64,000 nt of DNA from Synaphobranchus kaupii (Eukaryota; Chordata; Actinopteri; Anguilliformes; Synaphobranchidae), in contig CM056387.1 of NCBI GenBank assembly GCA_029718625.1, positions 36,463,927 through 36,527,926 on the forward strand. Direction: 5' to 3'. Every line of letters begins with the position of its first letter. Within the stretch, counting starts at the first letter, position 1. Positions 48,129-59,487 of this stretch are shown here, piece after piece. Below the pieces are notes generated by a model. It was not told where the DNA came from. It saw only the letters and a program-made list of their open reading frames with translations, and ran no database searches. The position numbers were made by a program, and so were the translations under genes.

Positions 48129-48652
48129 TCAATTCAGTTTCAATTCAATTTGCTTTATTGGAATGACATTTCCAACATACAAAAAGCCAATATGTACACA
48201 TTGCCAAAGTGGCTTGTTTGTCTAACACATTGCAGAACACAATGACAATAATAACAATCATGAAACATAATAGCGAAACAAATAAAAACAGTGGTTGCTA
48301 TGGTTATTAATAAAATAGTATTACGCATTGTAAAAAATGGCAAATAGTAATGATTATAGGTCACTGCTGTCTCTGGTTGTGGTAAGAAGCTACATAATCT
48401 GCAGCCAAATTTGCAGAACGCTTCTCCTCTCCCAGGAATGTTTGCCTTTCTTTTGTTTCAGGCAAGTCTTGAAAATTTGGGATAGTATGAATTTTGGGGT
48501 GAAATGTTCTCTAATTTGTTTATATTTTTCATATTTAGTGCAGAAGTGCAGCTCTGTCTCAGCCTGCTGTCGGTTACAGTTTGAGCACTACTGCCTCTCT
48601 GCTCTGGGCAGCCAGACCTGCTGATGTGGTCTGGTCTTTATAGCCAGGCAGT
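48129..48652. repeat. Teleost interspersed repeat, about 520 bp
   Basis: Head TTCAATTCAATTTGCTTTAT, then TTGGAATGACATTTCC. The 3' part contains GTGCAGAAGTGCAGCTCTGT and CTGGGCAGCCAGACCTGCTG words, which I recognise from a common fish repeat. It is preceded and followed by CT runs. Confidence 0.6.
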
Positions 48653-48653
48653 G

Positions 48654-48690
<37 letters not shown>

Positions 48691-49266
48691 GCACACACTC
48701 AGTGATGTGGTTGAGGTTAAGAAAGCCGCTATTTCTTCTTCTCATGTTATGAAAAGACATTCTGTGTTCTCGTTATTATTGGCACTTGGCTCCATCAGTC
48801 TCTTTATTTCACACTATTCTCTCTCTCTTCTCCCCCTCTCTCTCTCGCTTCCCCTCTCTCTCCCCCCCTCTCTCTCTCTCTCTTTGTTCAGTAATTCCAC
48901 CACCCGCTCTAGTTTTCCTTTAGTATTTCCTCCTCTTTGTTTTTGCCTTGCTGCCAGTTTGCCATTTTAAAGCTCAGTCTTAAACGTGTTGTGTTTCTGA
49001 CGCATTTCCTTCCATTGTTGCGGGAACAGATACACTCTCCTACAGCCCAGCACTTACTGTCAAAGCCACAGTCACCGTGTGTGTACGTGTACGTGTACGT
49101 GTACCTGTGTGTGTGTGTGCGTGTCTGTGTGCACAAGCACGCATGCATGGTGTGTATGTGTGCGTGTGTGTGTGTGCGTGCGTGCGTGCGTGGGGGGCTT
49201 TACCATCACTTGTCAGTCCGTCCGTTTAACGACATTGAGTTAGTCAAACATCTAGTTCCTCTACGG
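48653..49266. other. Intergenic DNA with CT and GT patches
   Basis: CT runs at about 48657-48690 and 48817-48885. TGTACGTGTACGTGTACG and GT/GCGT runs at about 49078-49190. No gene seen. Confidence 0.6.
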
Positions 49267-49472
49267 CAGGGCTGGCCCACCCTGCTCCTGGGGAACCACA
49301 GGGTCTGCTGGTTTTTGTTTTCACCTTAAATACAACAACCGCTTAGACCAAAGAAACCAGGTGGAGTTGAGTAAATTGTGTAATCAACTGCTTTAATTGA
49401 TCAATTAAGTGTCGAATAACAACAAAAACCAGCAGACCCTGCGGCTCTCCGGGACCAGGGTTCCCCACCCCG
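49267..49472. mobile_element. Foldback hAT-like MITE (about 206 bp)
   Basis: Left arm starts CAGGGCTGGCCCACCCTGCT and includes CAGGGTCTGCTGGTTTTTGT. The right arm (49431-49472) is the complement, ACAAAAACCAGCAGACCCTG through CAGGGTTCCCCACCC. The flanks CTCTACGG and CTCCTCGG match at six of eight positions. Confidence 0.7.
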
Positions 49473-49585
49473 GCTCCTCGGTAACCCCATTAGAGGGGTG
49501 CTTATGGGGTTAAAGGAGCTCTGTGTTTCTGTGGTCCACTTGGTTCTGTATGGCAGGTGTTTTGCACCAAAGGAGACTTCTGTAC

Positions 49586-49864
49586 CATAGATATAGAACC
49601 ATAGATGTGGCATATCATGTAATGTAATATTAATTAGTAATAAACATCGTACCTGGGTACAGCTATAATAGGAACCTAAGGTAAAAGTGTCATGTACTTT
49701 CTAATCCGCTGTGATGTCATAATCGGGTCTCAGAAGCCAGATAGCTCATTATTTGCTCATAGATATAAAACCATGGTTACTGGCCGCCATCTTACCTGGG
49801 TATGGTCTCAAAAATTGTTCCACTAAACTATGACGTATGTCACATCTATGGTTCTATATCTATG
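49586..49864. mobile_element. hAT-like MITE with perfect 8-bp target duplication
   Basis: Terminal inverted repeats of 24 bases: CATAGATATAGAACCATAGA plus TGTG at 49586-49609, with its exact complement at 49841-49864. Both sides are flanked by TTCTGTAC (49578-49585 and 49865-49872). Length is 279 bp. An internal CATAGATATAAAACCATGGT near 49759 resembles the terminus, so there may be an internal rearrangement. No coding capacity. Confidence 0.88.
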
Positions 49865-49889
49865 TTCTGTACCTTCCATTCTGTGACAT

Positions 49890-49937
<48 letters not shown>

Positions 49938-50910
49938 ACACACACACACAGTCCCCCAATCTGCGCCATCAATGTACAAACAAACAGGCAAGAAAACAGG
50001 AAAACAGGCATAACATTTTTTTCCTACTGATTGTTTTGCCAACATCATGGCGACTCTCTTTTCTGCACGCGACCAGGCTCAAACCACAGCCGTGACCTTG
50101 AGATCGCAAGGTTGTTGAACATGAAACGTGGATGTCTGGGTTCACTAAAGCCACAGGTTGCTGTTGTTATGCAAAATCAGATTAATATGATTGTAAGCAG
50201 AATCATTTTCTATATACATGACTTCAAACTTTACAAACAGACCTGCAAAAATCTAATTAAGTTCAGAAACCTATAGATGAGCTTCCTACTTTTAGTCACA
50301 CGTATATTGTGATTTAAATTTGAAAAGCTTGGGCAGTGTAGTACAGCCAACGTCCATGTTAGCGCCGACTGGTCCTAGTTGATCTAATGACGCAGGTGCA
50401 GTTTGCCAGATAGTTACAATTGCAGGGGCCCTGATAAACAAGTGAATGTTTTTTTACGGTCTTTATTTTTAAGAGGATCGGTCTAAGTGGTGATAATGTT
50501 TCCTTACAGTTCCCTTCCACACTGGAATGTTAAAATCATTCCTCCTCCTATTGCTGGAAATGAGTTGTCAAGGAAACCTCTAATGAAGTTGGGAAGCTAA
50601 TTGGGATCAGCTGTTGCTGCTATAAACTGAAGTTCCTAAGGCATCTGTTTGGGGGCAAGAAGGGTGGGGTAGGGGGGGGGTGGTTTGGGTGAGAATGGTG
50701 GGGTATGGGGTGGTTAGGGCCATCAGTATTGCACTGGCATGATAAACCCAGGCGTGTAGCACCAAATTCTGGGCGCACACACACACTACGGCACCCCTCA
50801 CTAAACCTGTTATCTATGGAGGCTCCCTCTGTTTAGTTACAGAAGTATACATGAACGTAACCGTTTTAATTGCCATGGCCAGTAATGGCTCTTGCGTCTC
50901 ACTTCAGCTA
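49865..50910. other. Intergenic DNA; poly-C/CA run at left
   Basis: C run of about 30 bases at 49894-49923 followed directly by a CA run to about 49950. No gene is recognised in the rest. Confidence 0.6.
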
Positions 50911-50987
50911 TCCTGTAAGATATCCAGTGTTGTCCTGTAAGATATCCAGCCTGTAAGATATCCAGGATATCCCGTAAGATATCCAGC
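50911..50987. repeat. Short tandem of CTGTAAGATATCCAG
   Basis: Four copies of a (C)CTGTAAGATATCCAG word with variable spacers, one altered to CCCGTAAGATATCCAG. Confidence 0.8.
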
Positions 50988-53144
50988 CATCTGAAAACCA
51001 AACTGAGCACAACGCGCTGCTATGCACCTCTAAGCGACTCTAGCCACAGTGGTTGGATGTCTGTACGTTGCCTGTCTGTTTGAAGTGCTACCTGTGCATT
51101 CTATGCCATAACCAGCCCCCCCCCCCCCCCTTTTTTTTTTTTTACTGACGCTGTCCTTCTTTCACCTAGCTCAGGTTTCTCACCTCCTTTCTGTTTGCTT
51201 TTTGTCTCTGTTCCGTTGCTTGTGCAAACTACACCCCCGCCATTTTGAGTGTCCTGCAGTGAACTGTGTAGCATGTTAGCGCGTATAGATAGGCTATTAG
51301 GTGGATGCGTGCACGTTTTTTTTTTTGGGCAGTTACGAAAGAAACGCAGTGCGTGCCGAGCAGTGTCCCCGTCTGCCTCGCTCTGCGGCATGCGCACACG
51401 TGCCTGCTCCGGGTTTATGAGCGGTGAGATTAACCTGCAGGAATACGTACCGATATAATCTGGGTCAGCGAGCTAAATTTATAACGATGCACAAATGCCT
51501 TCACCTGGATAGATGAGGGTCACCTGGAACCTCGCGCCGCTCCGTAATGACAGCTTCCACCTCTGAAGTTTGCCTGCTCGGTTTTACTGCGTATTTCATA
51601 TTGCATCTGTAATCCTCCAGAGATAGCCTACCGCGTGTTTTCCCACGTGTAATCAAGTTCGATCATCGGATAATGATCGTAAACCGAAAACATTGTTTAT
51701 ATATAGACAAGAGGTGTTCCCTTACCCACCGTCACTTTTTTCTATTCACTTAGTTCACCATCAATCATAAATTAAATCCACCTTTTAGGCTAGCTCACGT
51801 GCACACCCTCACTCCAACACAGTGAACCTAACGACAAATTTACAGAAAGGTTTTGCTGTTGGTTTTGGTGTTGTTTCAGTCCATAATTGATTTCCCCAAC
51901 GGTTCAAAGTTATTTTATTGGCTCGCAGAATGACCATGATTAGACTGAATGGGGGGTTTGGTTGATGTTGTCATGGCAATTAGACAGAATGAGGGTTTGG
52001 GTTGATGCTGCCCTACAGTAGCCCTCATGTCATTGAGATATACTGCAGATATATTGAAATAGTGTGCACGATTAAAATGTTACATCACTTCACAATATAT
52101 GGGCAAATATACAAAAGATTGCCAGTTTCAGGTAATGCAATAGATTTGTTGAATAGGTATTGAAAAGCTTTGCCGTGAAATGTATAATCAGATTTCCCAG
52201 AAATTCTAAATATTTTCAGTATATTACAGCATGCTCTATTTCTATGAGGGAGATAAATACTGTTTGTTGGCAAGGTTCCATTCTTTGTCATCTGACTTAT
52301 TCACAAGGGTTTATATCTCTTATAAGTCCCTCTAGATGTTACTTAAGTTGAAAATATTTAATCAGTTAGGACTTCAGTTTAAATCTCTGCAATTTACATA
52401 CCTCACAAAAAGCAGCCTTCAAAAAGGCCAAGAAGTACTGTTATGCAACACACTCAACCCTTCCTGGCACCCCATCCGTCACCCTGTTGAGCACATTTGA
52501 ATAGCCTGGGTTTACAGGTTTGCATTGGCGGTCCCTGAATGAACCCATCTGTTCTGTGTTATGTTCCTGTGAGATATTGTGCCTGTACTTGCATATGATA
52601 AGAGAAACTACATGGTCTCCCGTCATTGTAGGACAGTAAAGGCATATTTCAATGGTTCTGGTATAATTGCAGGTCGTTGCATTCTTCCAAAACTCAACAC
52701 CTCTACTTGACCCTGACCTTGACCCTAAACATAACCTTCCAGCCAAACCATAACATTGTTAGTGTGGCTTTAGGGAACTGCAAAGTATGTTTGACAGTAG
52801 CCTACGTACTTACGCAAACACGGTATTTACATATGTCGCTAATTTGTGTGCATTTACAGTATGTGATTTTACACCGTAAAGTCTGAGCAGAAAGTAATGC
52901 ATTGATTGTCACAGTTCTTTTGGGACAGGGTCACCCGTACTTGTGAGCAGGGACTGGATGTGCTGCATTTGCGCTGTACCCGACGCTGGTGGGGTTCACC
53001 ACGGGTCGGTTGCGCATACGGACATGATGGTCTGCTTCCTCTGGACACAAATCAGCCCGTCTTTTTGCCATGCCGCTACGCAAACGCCCAGGAGATGCTC
53101 AGTCTGGTCATACCGTAAAAGGCCATTGTGACTTTACTGTGTAT
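50988..53144. other. Intergenic DNA, no gene seen
   Basis: C run and T run at about 51117-51143. Contains copy 2 of a dispersed repeat at 51929-52092. First TAGCCTA/TAGGCTA words of the region appear near 51290. No exon recognised. Confidence 0.5.
51929..52092. repeat. Two-copy dispersed repeat, copy 2
   Basis: GATTAGACTGAATGGGGGGT, TTGATGTTGTCATGGCAATT and GAGATATACTGCAGATATAT words, matching the order at 44528-44672 with about 80 percent or better identity by eye. Confidence 0.75.
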
Positions 53145-53300
53145 CATATCAATCAATCAATCAATTTTTATTTATAGAGCACATTTCAGGTACAGTATTC
53201 ATCTCAATGTGCTTAACAGAATAGACAATACTCTTTTTTTTTTAAAACAGTCAAGAACAAAACATTAAAAACACACAAACAACAATAAAAACAAAAACTG
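53145..53300. repeat. Teleost interspersed repeat head
   Basis: Starts with (ATCA)n and TTTTTATTTATAGAGCACATTTC, followed by AATGTGCTTAACAGAATAGACA, the typical head of a widespread fish repeat whose consensus reads TTTATTTATAGAGCAC...GTGCTT. Similar in plan to 63541-63640. Confidence 0.6.
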
Positions 53301-55508
53301 AATTAAAACAAAGCCAGATATCCAGGAGCAAAAACAAGCAGTAAAATCAATAAGATCAATAAAACTAGTTAAAAGCTTTGGAGAATATAAGGGTTTTGTG
53401 ACTTGTTTCACATTGGAAAAGGTTGGGGAATTTGTATGTGTAGCTGGGAACGTTTTATGCGCTCTGTTTAAGTCTTCGCCGTCTTCCACTTCAGTTTCTG
53501 ACATTTTCAAATTGTATCATCATCATCATCAGTCTCTCTAGTTGGGTATCACCAGTACTGAGATTAATTGTAGTACAGGCCTTGCAAAGGTGTACCTGCA
53601 CGTTAAGCTGATTCACATTAAAATGAGATAAGCTTGAACCCTGTGAGACAAATAGGCTTAAGTTACAAGTGGCATAGTGCGGAATCCTCTGAATGAAGTT
53701 GTTCCGGGGTTCTGCATGGGCTAGACACAGGCACGCGCTGGCAAGCAAGCGCCTATCAGACCGCCGTCGTTGCCAGCTGTCTGTCCGCCAGCGTTTTACA
53801 AATCGACACTTAACAGCAAGGCCATTCGCCGAATATTTTTAATTCTTTTAACAGCTGATGTTCATCTGTCCGGCCTCTCTTCAGCTGTCCGCGTGCGGAC
53901 CGTTATTGTGCCGAACTGGAAAAAGCAGGCGAAGCGACAGCTGGCCCAACGGCGGAAAGCTGGTGGGTAGGCCACTGTGTTTGCTGGCTGCGATAGAGGA
54001 AACCCTCCATCTGATCACTGAATAAATAAAAACTTTAGGTACAGCCGTATATATTTCAAATCACGTTTGCATCTGTGTGGTGATACTGGAAACTTCAACT
54101 GTGTTCCACGCGGTCTGTCAACTAGATTACATCAGATTAATCTTTATTGTTTTTCTTTCTTTCTCAAGCATCTGTTCTGAAAGGACAACACTGACAGATT
54201 ATATTGATGTTTACAGGATTGACACCAGACACCATAAACACATTATGTTTTGTGCTTTTATACAGTCCTTTCCGTAACAAAAATAATATATATGTTTTAA
54301 AACAAATCGCATCAAACACTTCAAAAGCACACAGATATTTGTTGTCTGTTGTTTGTTTTCACCTCATTTTTACACTGGAATATGTACACGACCCGCGTCC
54401 TGTTTGATGAGCTGTATTGTAACGACAATTGTGGCGGATAATAATAAACTATGCGTCATAAACGACCTTACTATTCTTACCTAACACAAACACGATCCTG
54501 TCTCTGTAGTGCCAGGAGAATAGGCAGCATACAGTAGCCTACACTACACTTTCTATTAATGTCGCCTACTCAGTATACATCCACGCACTGTGCATGCCTA
54601 TTTGTTAATGAAAATGATGACTCCCTTGCGTCTTTGCAGTGATGAATGCCGGTAATGTCCGATTAGTACGGGTATCTTTTTTCCACATGCGCTATTTTAG
54701 GAAGCGATCAATAACAGTTACAACGTCTACCTCTGCGTCGATTCGCCTGATATCCTGCGCTAATTCAGTTTGCCTGCTTAAAGGGGAGATCATAACTCCG
54801 CCAGACGCTGCAGTGACGTTCGAGTCGGCGAGGGCCCGCGTCAGTCTCCTCTCTGCCCTTAGCGGCTCCCAAGACCTTCTATTCCTTCCCTCGCCGGCTC
54901 GGTCGTCATGCTAATCCCATCCTAGGCAGTGGTGGACGGCGATGTGCACAAGCCGAGCCGCGACACACCCAAAGCTCTTCTACCGCATCTCAAGAAGTAA
55001 CGCAGAAGAGATATGCAGTTAGTCAAGACAGTTCACAGTGTCATGAAGGCACGTGGATACAAAATACAGCTGTAATTTATAGTTGTGATCATTACAAAGG
55101 ATCCTGCATTTTAATATCACAATATAGTAATAACTTTAAAACATTTTACAGAAATTGTCTGCCACGTCATTGACAGGTTATTTTGGTGTATGTAGAGTAG
55201 CGCATTTTTATTGAGTTAAAGAGAGAACCCCATGTGCTCTCATTTTGACTGTTTTTCATATGAGTTTAGAAATTACCCCCAGGTGAGTTCCAAATGAAAT
55301 TCATACTGACACTGAGAACATGAACCCATCACTGACAGTTTGTATTACAAGAAAAGAACGTGCACGTGCACTGAACCGTGTAAACAATAGATTTAGCCTA
55401 CTCTTGGCAAAAAAAAAAAAGATATAGCCTACATATTTTATAATGCCAGGATTTCTTATGTGCGTGAGCTGCGCCGTTTCTATCTGAAGTAAAGTTTCTA
55501 TATATAGG
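53301..55508. other. Intergenic DNA, no gene seen
   Basis: No exon recognised. Short frames near 54639-54914 have no resemblance to families I know. CpG-containing near 54730-54990. Confidence 0.5.

Positions 55509-55561
<53 letters not shown>
55509..55561. repeat. AT microsatellite, about 26 repeats
   Basis: Pure TA tract, cruciform-prone. Confidence 0.95.
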
Positions 55562-55563
<2 letters not shown>

Positions 55564-56190
55564 AAAAATCAATTATTCTTATTAGAGGTCATCTTTTCAC
55601 TGAACGCGAATCGCGCCGCATTCTTGCAATACCTCGCATTCCCGACTTGGCTTGGAATGAATGGACGAATGGACTGTCGGGCCGGAACTTGAGCGCGAGC
55701 CTGGTGTATCCTGTCGCCCGGACGTCAGAGAGCTCTCAGTACACTTCAGTGACATGCAGGTCTTTCCTCGGCCCCCATCTTTGCCTAAAATATCTCGAGG
55801 AGGCAATTGTTGCCCACCAGTTTTACCATTTGCGCACTGCAGCACGGAATACGTTCGAGCAGTTTTCAAAACATTGTAGCGTTTTCTATTTTTAAAACAA
55901 TTGTCTGACTAATTAATGTGGTGGCGGTTGAGGCAGCGGTCCAATTCTCCGATTCTCACTGTCAGAAAATAATAATAATAATTTAGAACAAGTACTTCCA
56001 ATGACAACTCCAAACAATTAATCAGAAGTAAGCTGAAGCTTTACGCTTACACTGAAATGCGGTAGCCTATGAAATAAATTATTAGGTGACTGTATAGGCT
56101 ACCCACTGAAAACGTTTGGGATGATGAAACGCATAACTTTATTACCATTGTTGATAATTGTTCACTGGAAATTCGGTGCAAGGTCATGTG
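55562..56190. other. Intergenic DNA, no gene seen
   Basis: A complex, moderately GC-rich segment at 55600-55870 stands out against AT-rich flanks; short frames here are unrecognised. It may be conserved non-coding DNA upstream of fosl2. Confidence 0.45.
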
Positions 56191-56371
56191 TATTCTGGGG
56201 GAAATTGTAACAGGGGGCAATTGCAACACCATAAAATTGCACCAATCTGAAACAAGCTAGAGCTGAGATTATATCCAGCAAGCTGGCTAGTTTCATGTGC
56301 TCAGGGTTGGGGGCAATTGTAACAAAAAAATTGTGTTACAATTGACCCATGTTACAATTGCCCCCAGAATA
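56191..56371. mobile_element. Tc1/mariner-type MITE with TA flanks
   Basis: Ends TATTCTGGGGG and CCCCCAGAATA are inverted repeats starting and ending at TA, the duplicated target of Tc1/mariner elements. Inner arms GAAATTGTAAC and GTTACAATTG continue the pairing, and CAATTGTAAC words recur inside. About 181 bp including TA, no coding capacity. Confidence 0.8.
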
Positions 56372-56421
56372 GCTACTCTATAGCTTACATATCCATTAAT
56401 TCCGTAGTTAATTAAATCTAG

Positions 56422-56428
56422 TGAGTCA
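56422..56428. promoter_or_regulatory. AP-1 site (TGAGTCA)
   Basis: Exact TGAGTCA in GTGAGTCACGACG, about 3 kb upstream of the fosl2 start codon. Confidence 0.35.
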
Positions 56429-56489
56429 CGACGCTAACGATTTACACATCAAAAGTTAATAGTTTAATTAGGTTTGGTAGTAGACTAAG

Positions 56490-56540
56490 GCAGTTCAGTC
56501 CGGTACACTAACCACTACACCACATCAAACCCCTTTTCTG
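56490..56540 (-). repeat. tRNA-like SINE fragment
   Basis: On the minus strand reads GTGGTGTAGTGGTTAGTGTA then CCGGACTGAACTGCC, an A-box-like start of a tRNA-derived SINE. The B box was not found, so a functional tRNA is unlikely. Confidence 0.4.
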
Positions 56541-58019
56541 TGGTACAGATTTATGTCATGGCAAGGCGCACATTTTGCTGGCGTAAGGTCGGCTTCTGTA
56601 GACAATCAAAACGTTGACAGACGCAAAAAAATTCAGATAAATACATCAATAAATATGTTTTCATAAAAAGGAAAGCGTAAACCGTCCATGACGTCAGCGC
56701 TCCACACCTGGTAGCCTCAGTAGGTTGGTTATGGCCGGTAGTTTCCGTATCTCACCCCTCACCAGCCCCTCTACACAAGCAACGGAGCACCACAGCCCCA
56801 ATACCCTTTCATCTGAGCGCCACAACGAGGATGTTTCCATAAAGTCTCAGATCAAGCCTCATTGCTCTGACTGGAAGTTCTGTCGCTCAGGAGAATTTAA
56901 AGAAACCACACTGGAAAATGTGATGGACGACTTCTGATTTTATTGTATTTTTTTAAAAAGTGTAACTACAGAACATAGCAGGTGATTTATGTTTCAAGGA
57001 AATGGTGGGACTTTGACACAATGAACAACTAATAACCACCAAGACGTTAGGCTATTTGTGTTGTTATTTTTCAATAACCTATTACAGTAAATGGCAGGAA
57101 AATTCAGAAGGCTATAGCCTACGCCCTGTCTCAACTTGAAACTATTTTTTATACAAGACTCTGTAAGGCATAAAATTAAGTCGAAGTGTTATCCGCATAA
57201 ACGATAACACGACAGCAGATAGCTGTCATGTCATTGAAAACAAACATTCAAAGTAACTCCAATACTTAATACGACTTCGCCCGTGGTCAGATGCTGATCC
57301 CTTCAACGCGCAGTTTTGGCAAAGGTAGGCGAAACAAACAGTCTTAGTGTATATTTAAATTGCCAGTTCTGGTATTTAAGCTTAAAATAGGAACCACAGA
57401 AGATTGGATTTTAGTTAATACGGCGTTTATTATCTACAATATGTCACAACCTGGGCTTTGTGCCTACACGGATACTTGGGATATCCAGCAAACGGTGTCT
57501 TAATTAACCTATATTTCACAAACCGGGCTTTTAAGTGATTTAGGTAACTGCTAATCTGTGCGTTTGGTTTCAGGAGCTATTGTTTTTTTCTGTTGTGCTT
57601 GTAGACTAATTGAATGTGACATTGTTTAGGCTACATATGTATGAAATTGAAATGCAGAATAATTATTTCACAGATATTATTTGAAACGCGCTAAATAAAA
57701 ATGAAAGTGTGTCGTATAAGCGTTTTCGTCGAAGATTCGCAGATCGCTGTTTTGACCATTGCTAATAATGTGTGCACCGCGTTCCGATCCAGGGTCTCTC
57801 TCCGGGCTTAAAGCTACAATCACAGCACAGCTCGTGCGAGGGAGGAGGGGGGAGACGGCAGTTCTGTATCTCGCGAGCTGTTGAAATGGTCGAGGGCTGC
57901 CAAAGTGGAAGTTCTTTCCTGATAATCTCTCCGTACTGCTGGCGACATCTATCTGTTCCTCGGGCTACAGATAAGGACAGGAATTTAAATCCTAAAGCTC
58001 CGATAAACTTCAAAGAAGA

Positions 58020-58022
<3 letters not shown>
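56541..58022. other. Upstream region of fosl2, no gene seen
   Basis: Contains the CRE at 56689. A 70-codon + strand frame near 56725-56937 resembles nothing I know. The DNA is AT-rich with few simple repeats. Confidence 0.45.
56689..56696. promoter_or_regulatory. Consensus CRE upstream of fosl2
   Basis: Exact palindrome TGACGTCA in CCATGACGTCAGCG, about 2.8 kb upstream of the fosl2 start codon. CREB/ATF or AP-1/ATF dimers bind this sequence; function here is inferred. Confidence 0.45.

Positions 58023-58105
<83 letters not shown>
58023..58105. repeat. CT microsatellite, about 41 repeats
   Basis: Pure CT (GA on the other strand) tract about 1.4 kb upstream of the fosl2 start codon. Confidence 0.96.
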
Positions 58106-58109
<4 letters not shown>

Positions 58110-58799
58110 GAAATAAGACCTATAGGCTGTAGCAGAAATAAGACTTCATGCAAATGATGCTTAGACGCTAGAAGCGTTAACACAGCGAATCATAAATTGC
58201 AAAAATACTTTTGGAGTAAAACAGCAAATAAAATAAAACAATCTATCAACATTAAAATATAAGTCTTAATTGAGTACCGTGTATAAAGTGAACACTGCTG
58301 GTTATTTTTAATTGCTTGAAGGACGTCGCTACAGTGTTGATCGATTGCAGCAGCATTGAGATTACATATAATAGGTAACGATGTTATAATGATCATTCTT
58401 TATTGCATTCTCTTGTCGATATGGATCAGAATCTACCGGTGTGCTAAGACCATCTTACCCTCGTAGTGAAATAAAGTTCTGGGGGTGGGGAGGAAGGGAA
58501 TCCCTCCATTCTCTGACGTCCCTGTACCTAGGAAACCCACACGCGTGTTCTCTGACGCAACTGCCCATTTTTGGCAACATGCGTCAATGGACAAGACCAA
58601 GTGAGCCAGACTGAACAGAGCAGGGGAATACACGTAGTTCAAATGTAATTATAACAAAATACAATTCAGATATTTCGAAGTCAAAATGTTACAACCCATT
58701 ACATCGCCTTGCTTTTGAAAGTATAACCGTTCAACGTAAATTATTGAAAGCATGAAGCGTAACCAGGTGGTTAATTAGTATTCACACTCCCCCAATACG
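58106..58799. other. Upstream region of fosl2, no gene seen
   Basis: Contains TCTGACGTCC near 58512 and a repeated AGCAGAAATAAGAC word at 58107 and 58131. No exon recognised. Confidence 0.45.
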
Positions 58800-58879
58800 G
58801 GGGTGTTTACGCTCCTTGTGACGTGTCGTTAACATGGCATTGATAAGAAGAGTTGCAGTACAGTATAGTGCCATAGAAG

Positions 58880-58886
58880 TGAGTCA
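58880..58886. promoter_or_regulatory. AP-1 site 1, fosl2 promoter
   Basis: Exact TGAGTCA in GAAGTGAGTCATCCC. Confidence 0.5.
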
Positions 58887-59021
58887 TCCCAACAAGCGGT
58901 CGGTAAAATTTTAGAAGAGGAAAAAGCTCGAACTGTTCCAGGGGGACAGAAGCAATTGAAGAAAAAACGTGTCGCAACAAAGCGCCTCTTTAAAGTTGAG
59001 AACAAAACGCTTGCCTCTGTG

Positions 59022-59028
59022 TGAGTCA
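59022..59028. promoter_or_regulatory. AP-1 site 2, fosl2 promoter or 5' UTR
   Basis: Exact TGAGTCA in GTGTGAGTCATTAG, 142 bases after site 1. Confidence 0.5.
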
Positions 59029-59100
59029 TTAGTAAATCGGCAACTCACTGGTGTTCGGAGAGAACCCCGGATTTGGCTGTGGAAAGTAGGTGACTCGGTG

Positions 59101-59487
59101 ACTTTTATGAGTTTCAAGTTTGCACTAATAGCACGGCAGTGAAAATCGGTTTCAATTACAAGACAACCAGAGACTATTCCAGGAAGACAATCATTCAGTT
59201 GTTATTTTTTCATTAAAAAAAATTTTCTTTAAGTTTTTGAACGGTCAAATAGAACAGAGCCACTAAACATAGATCGAAATCCTTTCATGGTATCGGTGAA
59301 GCGGAATTTCGCATATTTGATATAGGCTACTTTCTTGGATTTCCGTTTGAATGAACATTTACCTACTCTCAACTGCATAGAGGGATTCCGTTGGCAATTT
59401 ACTGAGAAGTGCTGAGCTTTGCACGGGGACATTGTGAGCGCACCCGGAGTTCTTATCCTCAACTGAAATCTCCCTCTCTCCTGGATC
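59101..59487 (+). other. Probable fosl2 5' UTR
   Basis: Leads to the start codon. An in-frame TGA at 59464-59466, 24 bases upstream, closes the frame and supports the chosen ATG. The upstream limit is inferred. Confidence 0.5.

Larger units (their letters stand above)
58800..59100 (+). promoter_or_regulatory. Probable fosl2 proximal promoter
   Basis: Within 700 bases of the start codon lie TGACGTG (58819), TGAGTCA at 58880-58886 and 59022-59028, a TGACTCG near-match at 59091 and a TTTAAA at 58989-58994 that could serve as a weak TATA element. Paired AP-1 sites fit the known autoregulation of Fos/Fra genes. The transcription start is not determined from the sequence. Confidence 0.5.

Noticed and set aside
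56725..56937. 70-codon + strand frame upstream of fosl2
   Set aside because: No recognisable family and ordinary length for chance; kept only as a remark.
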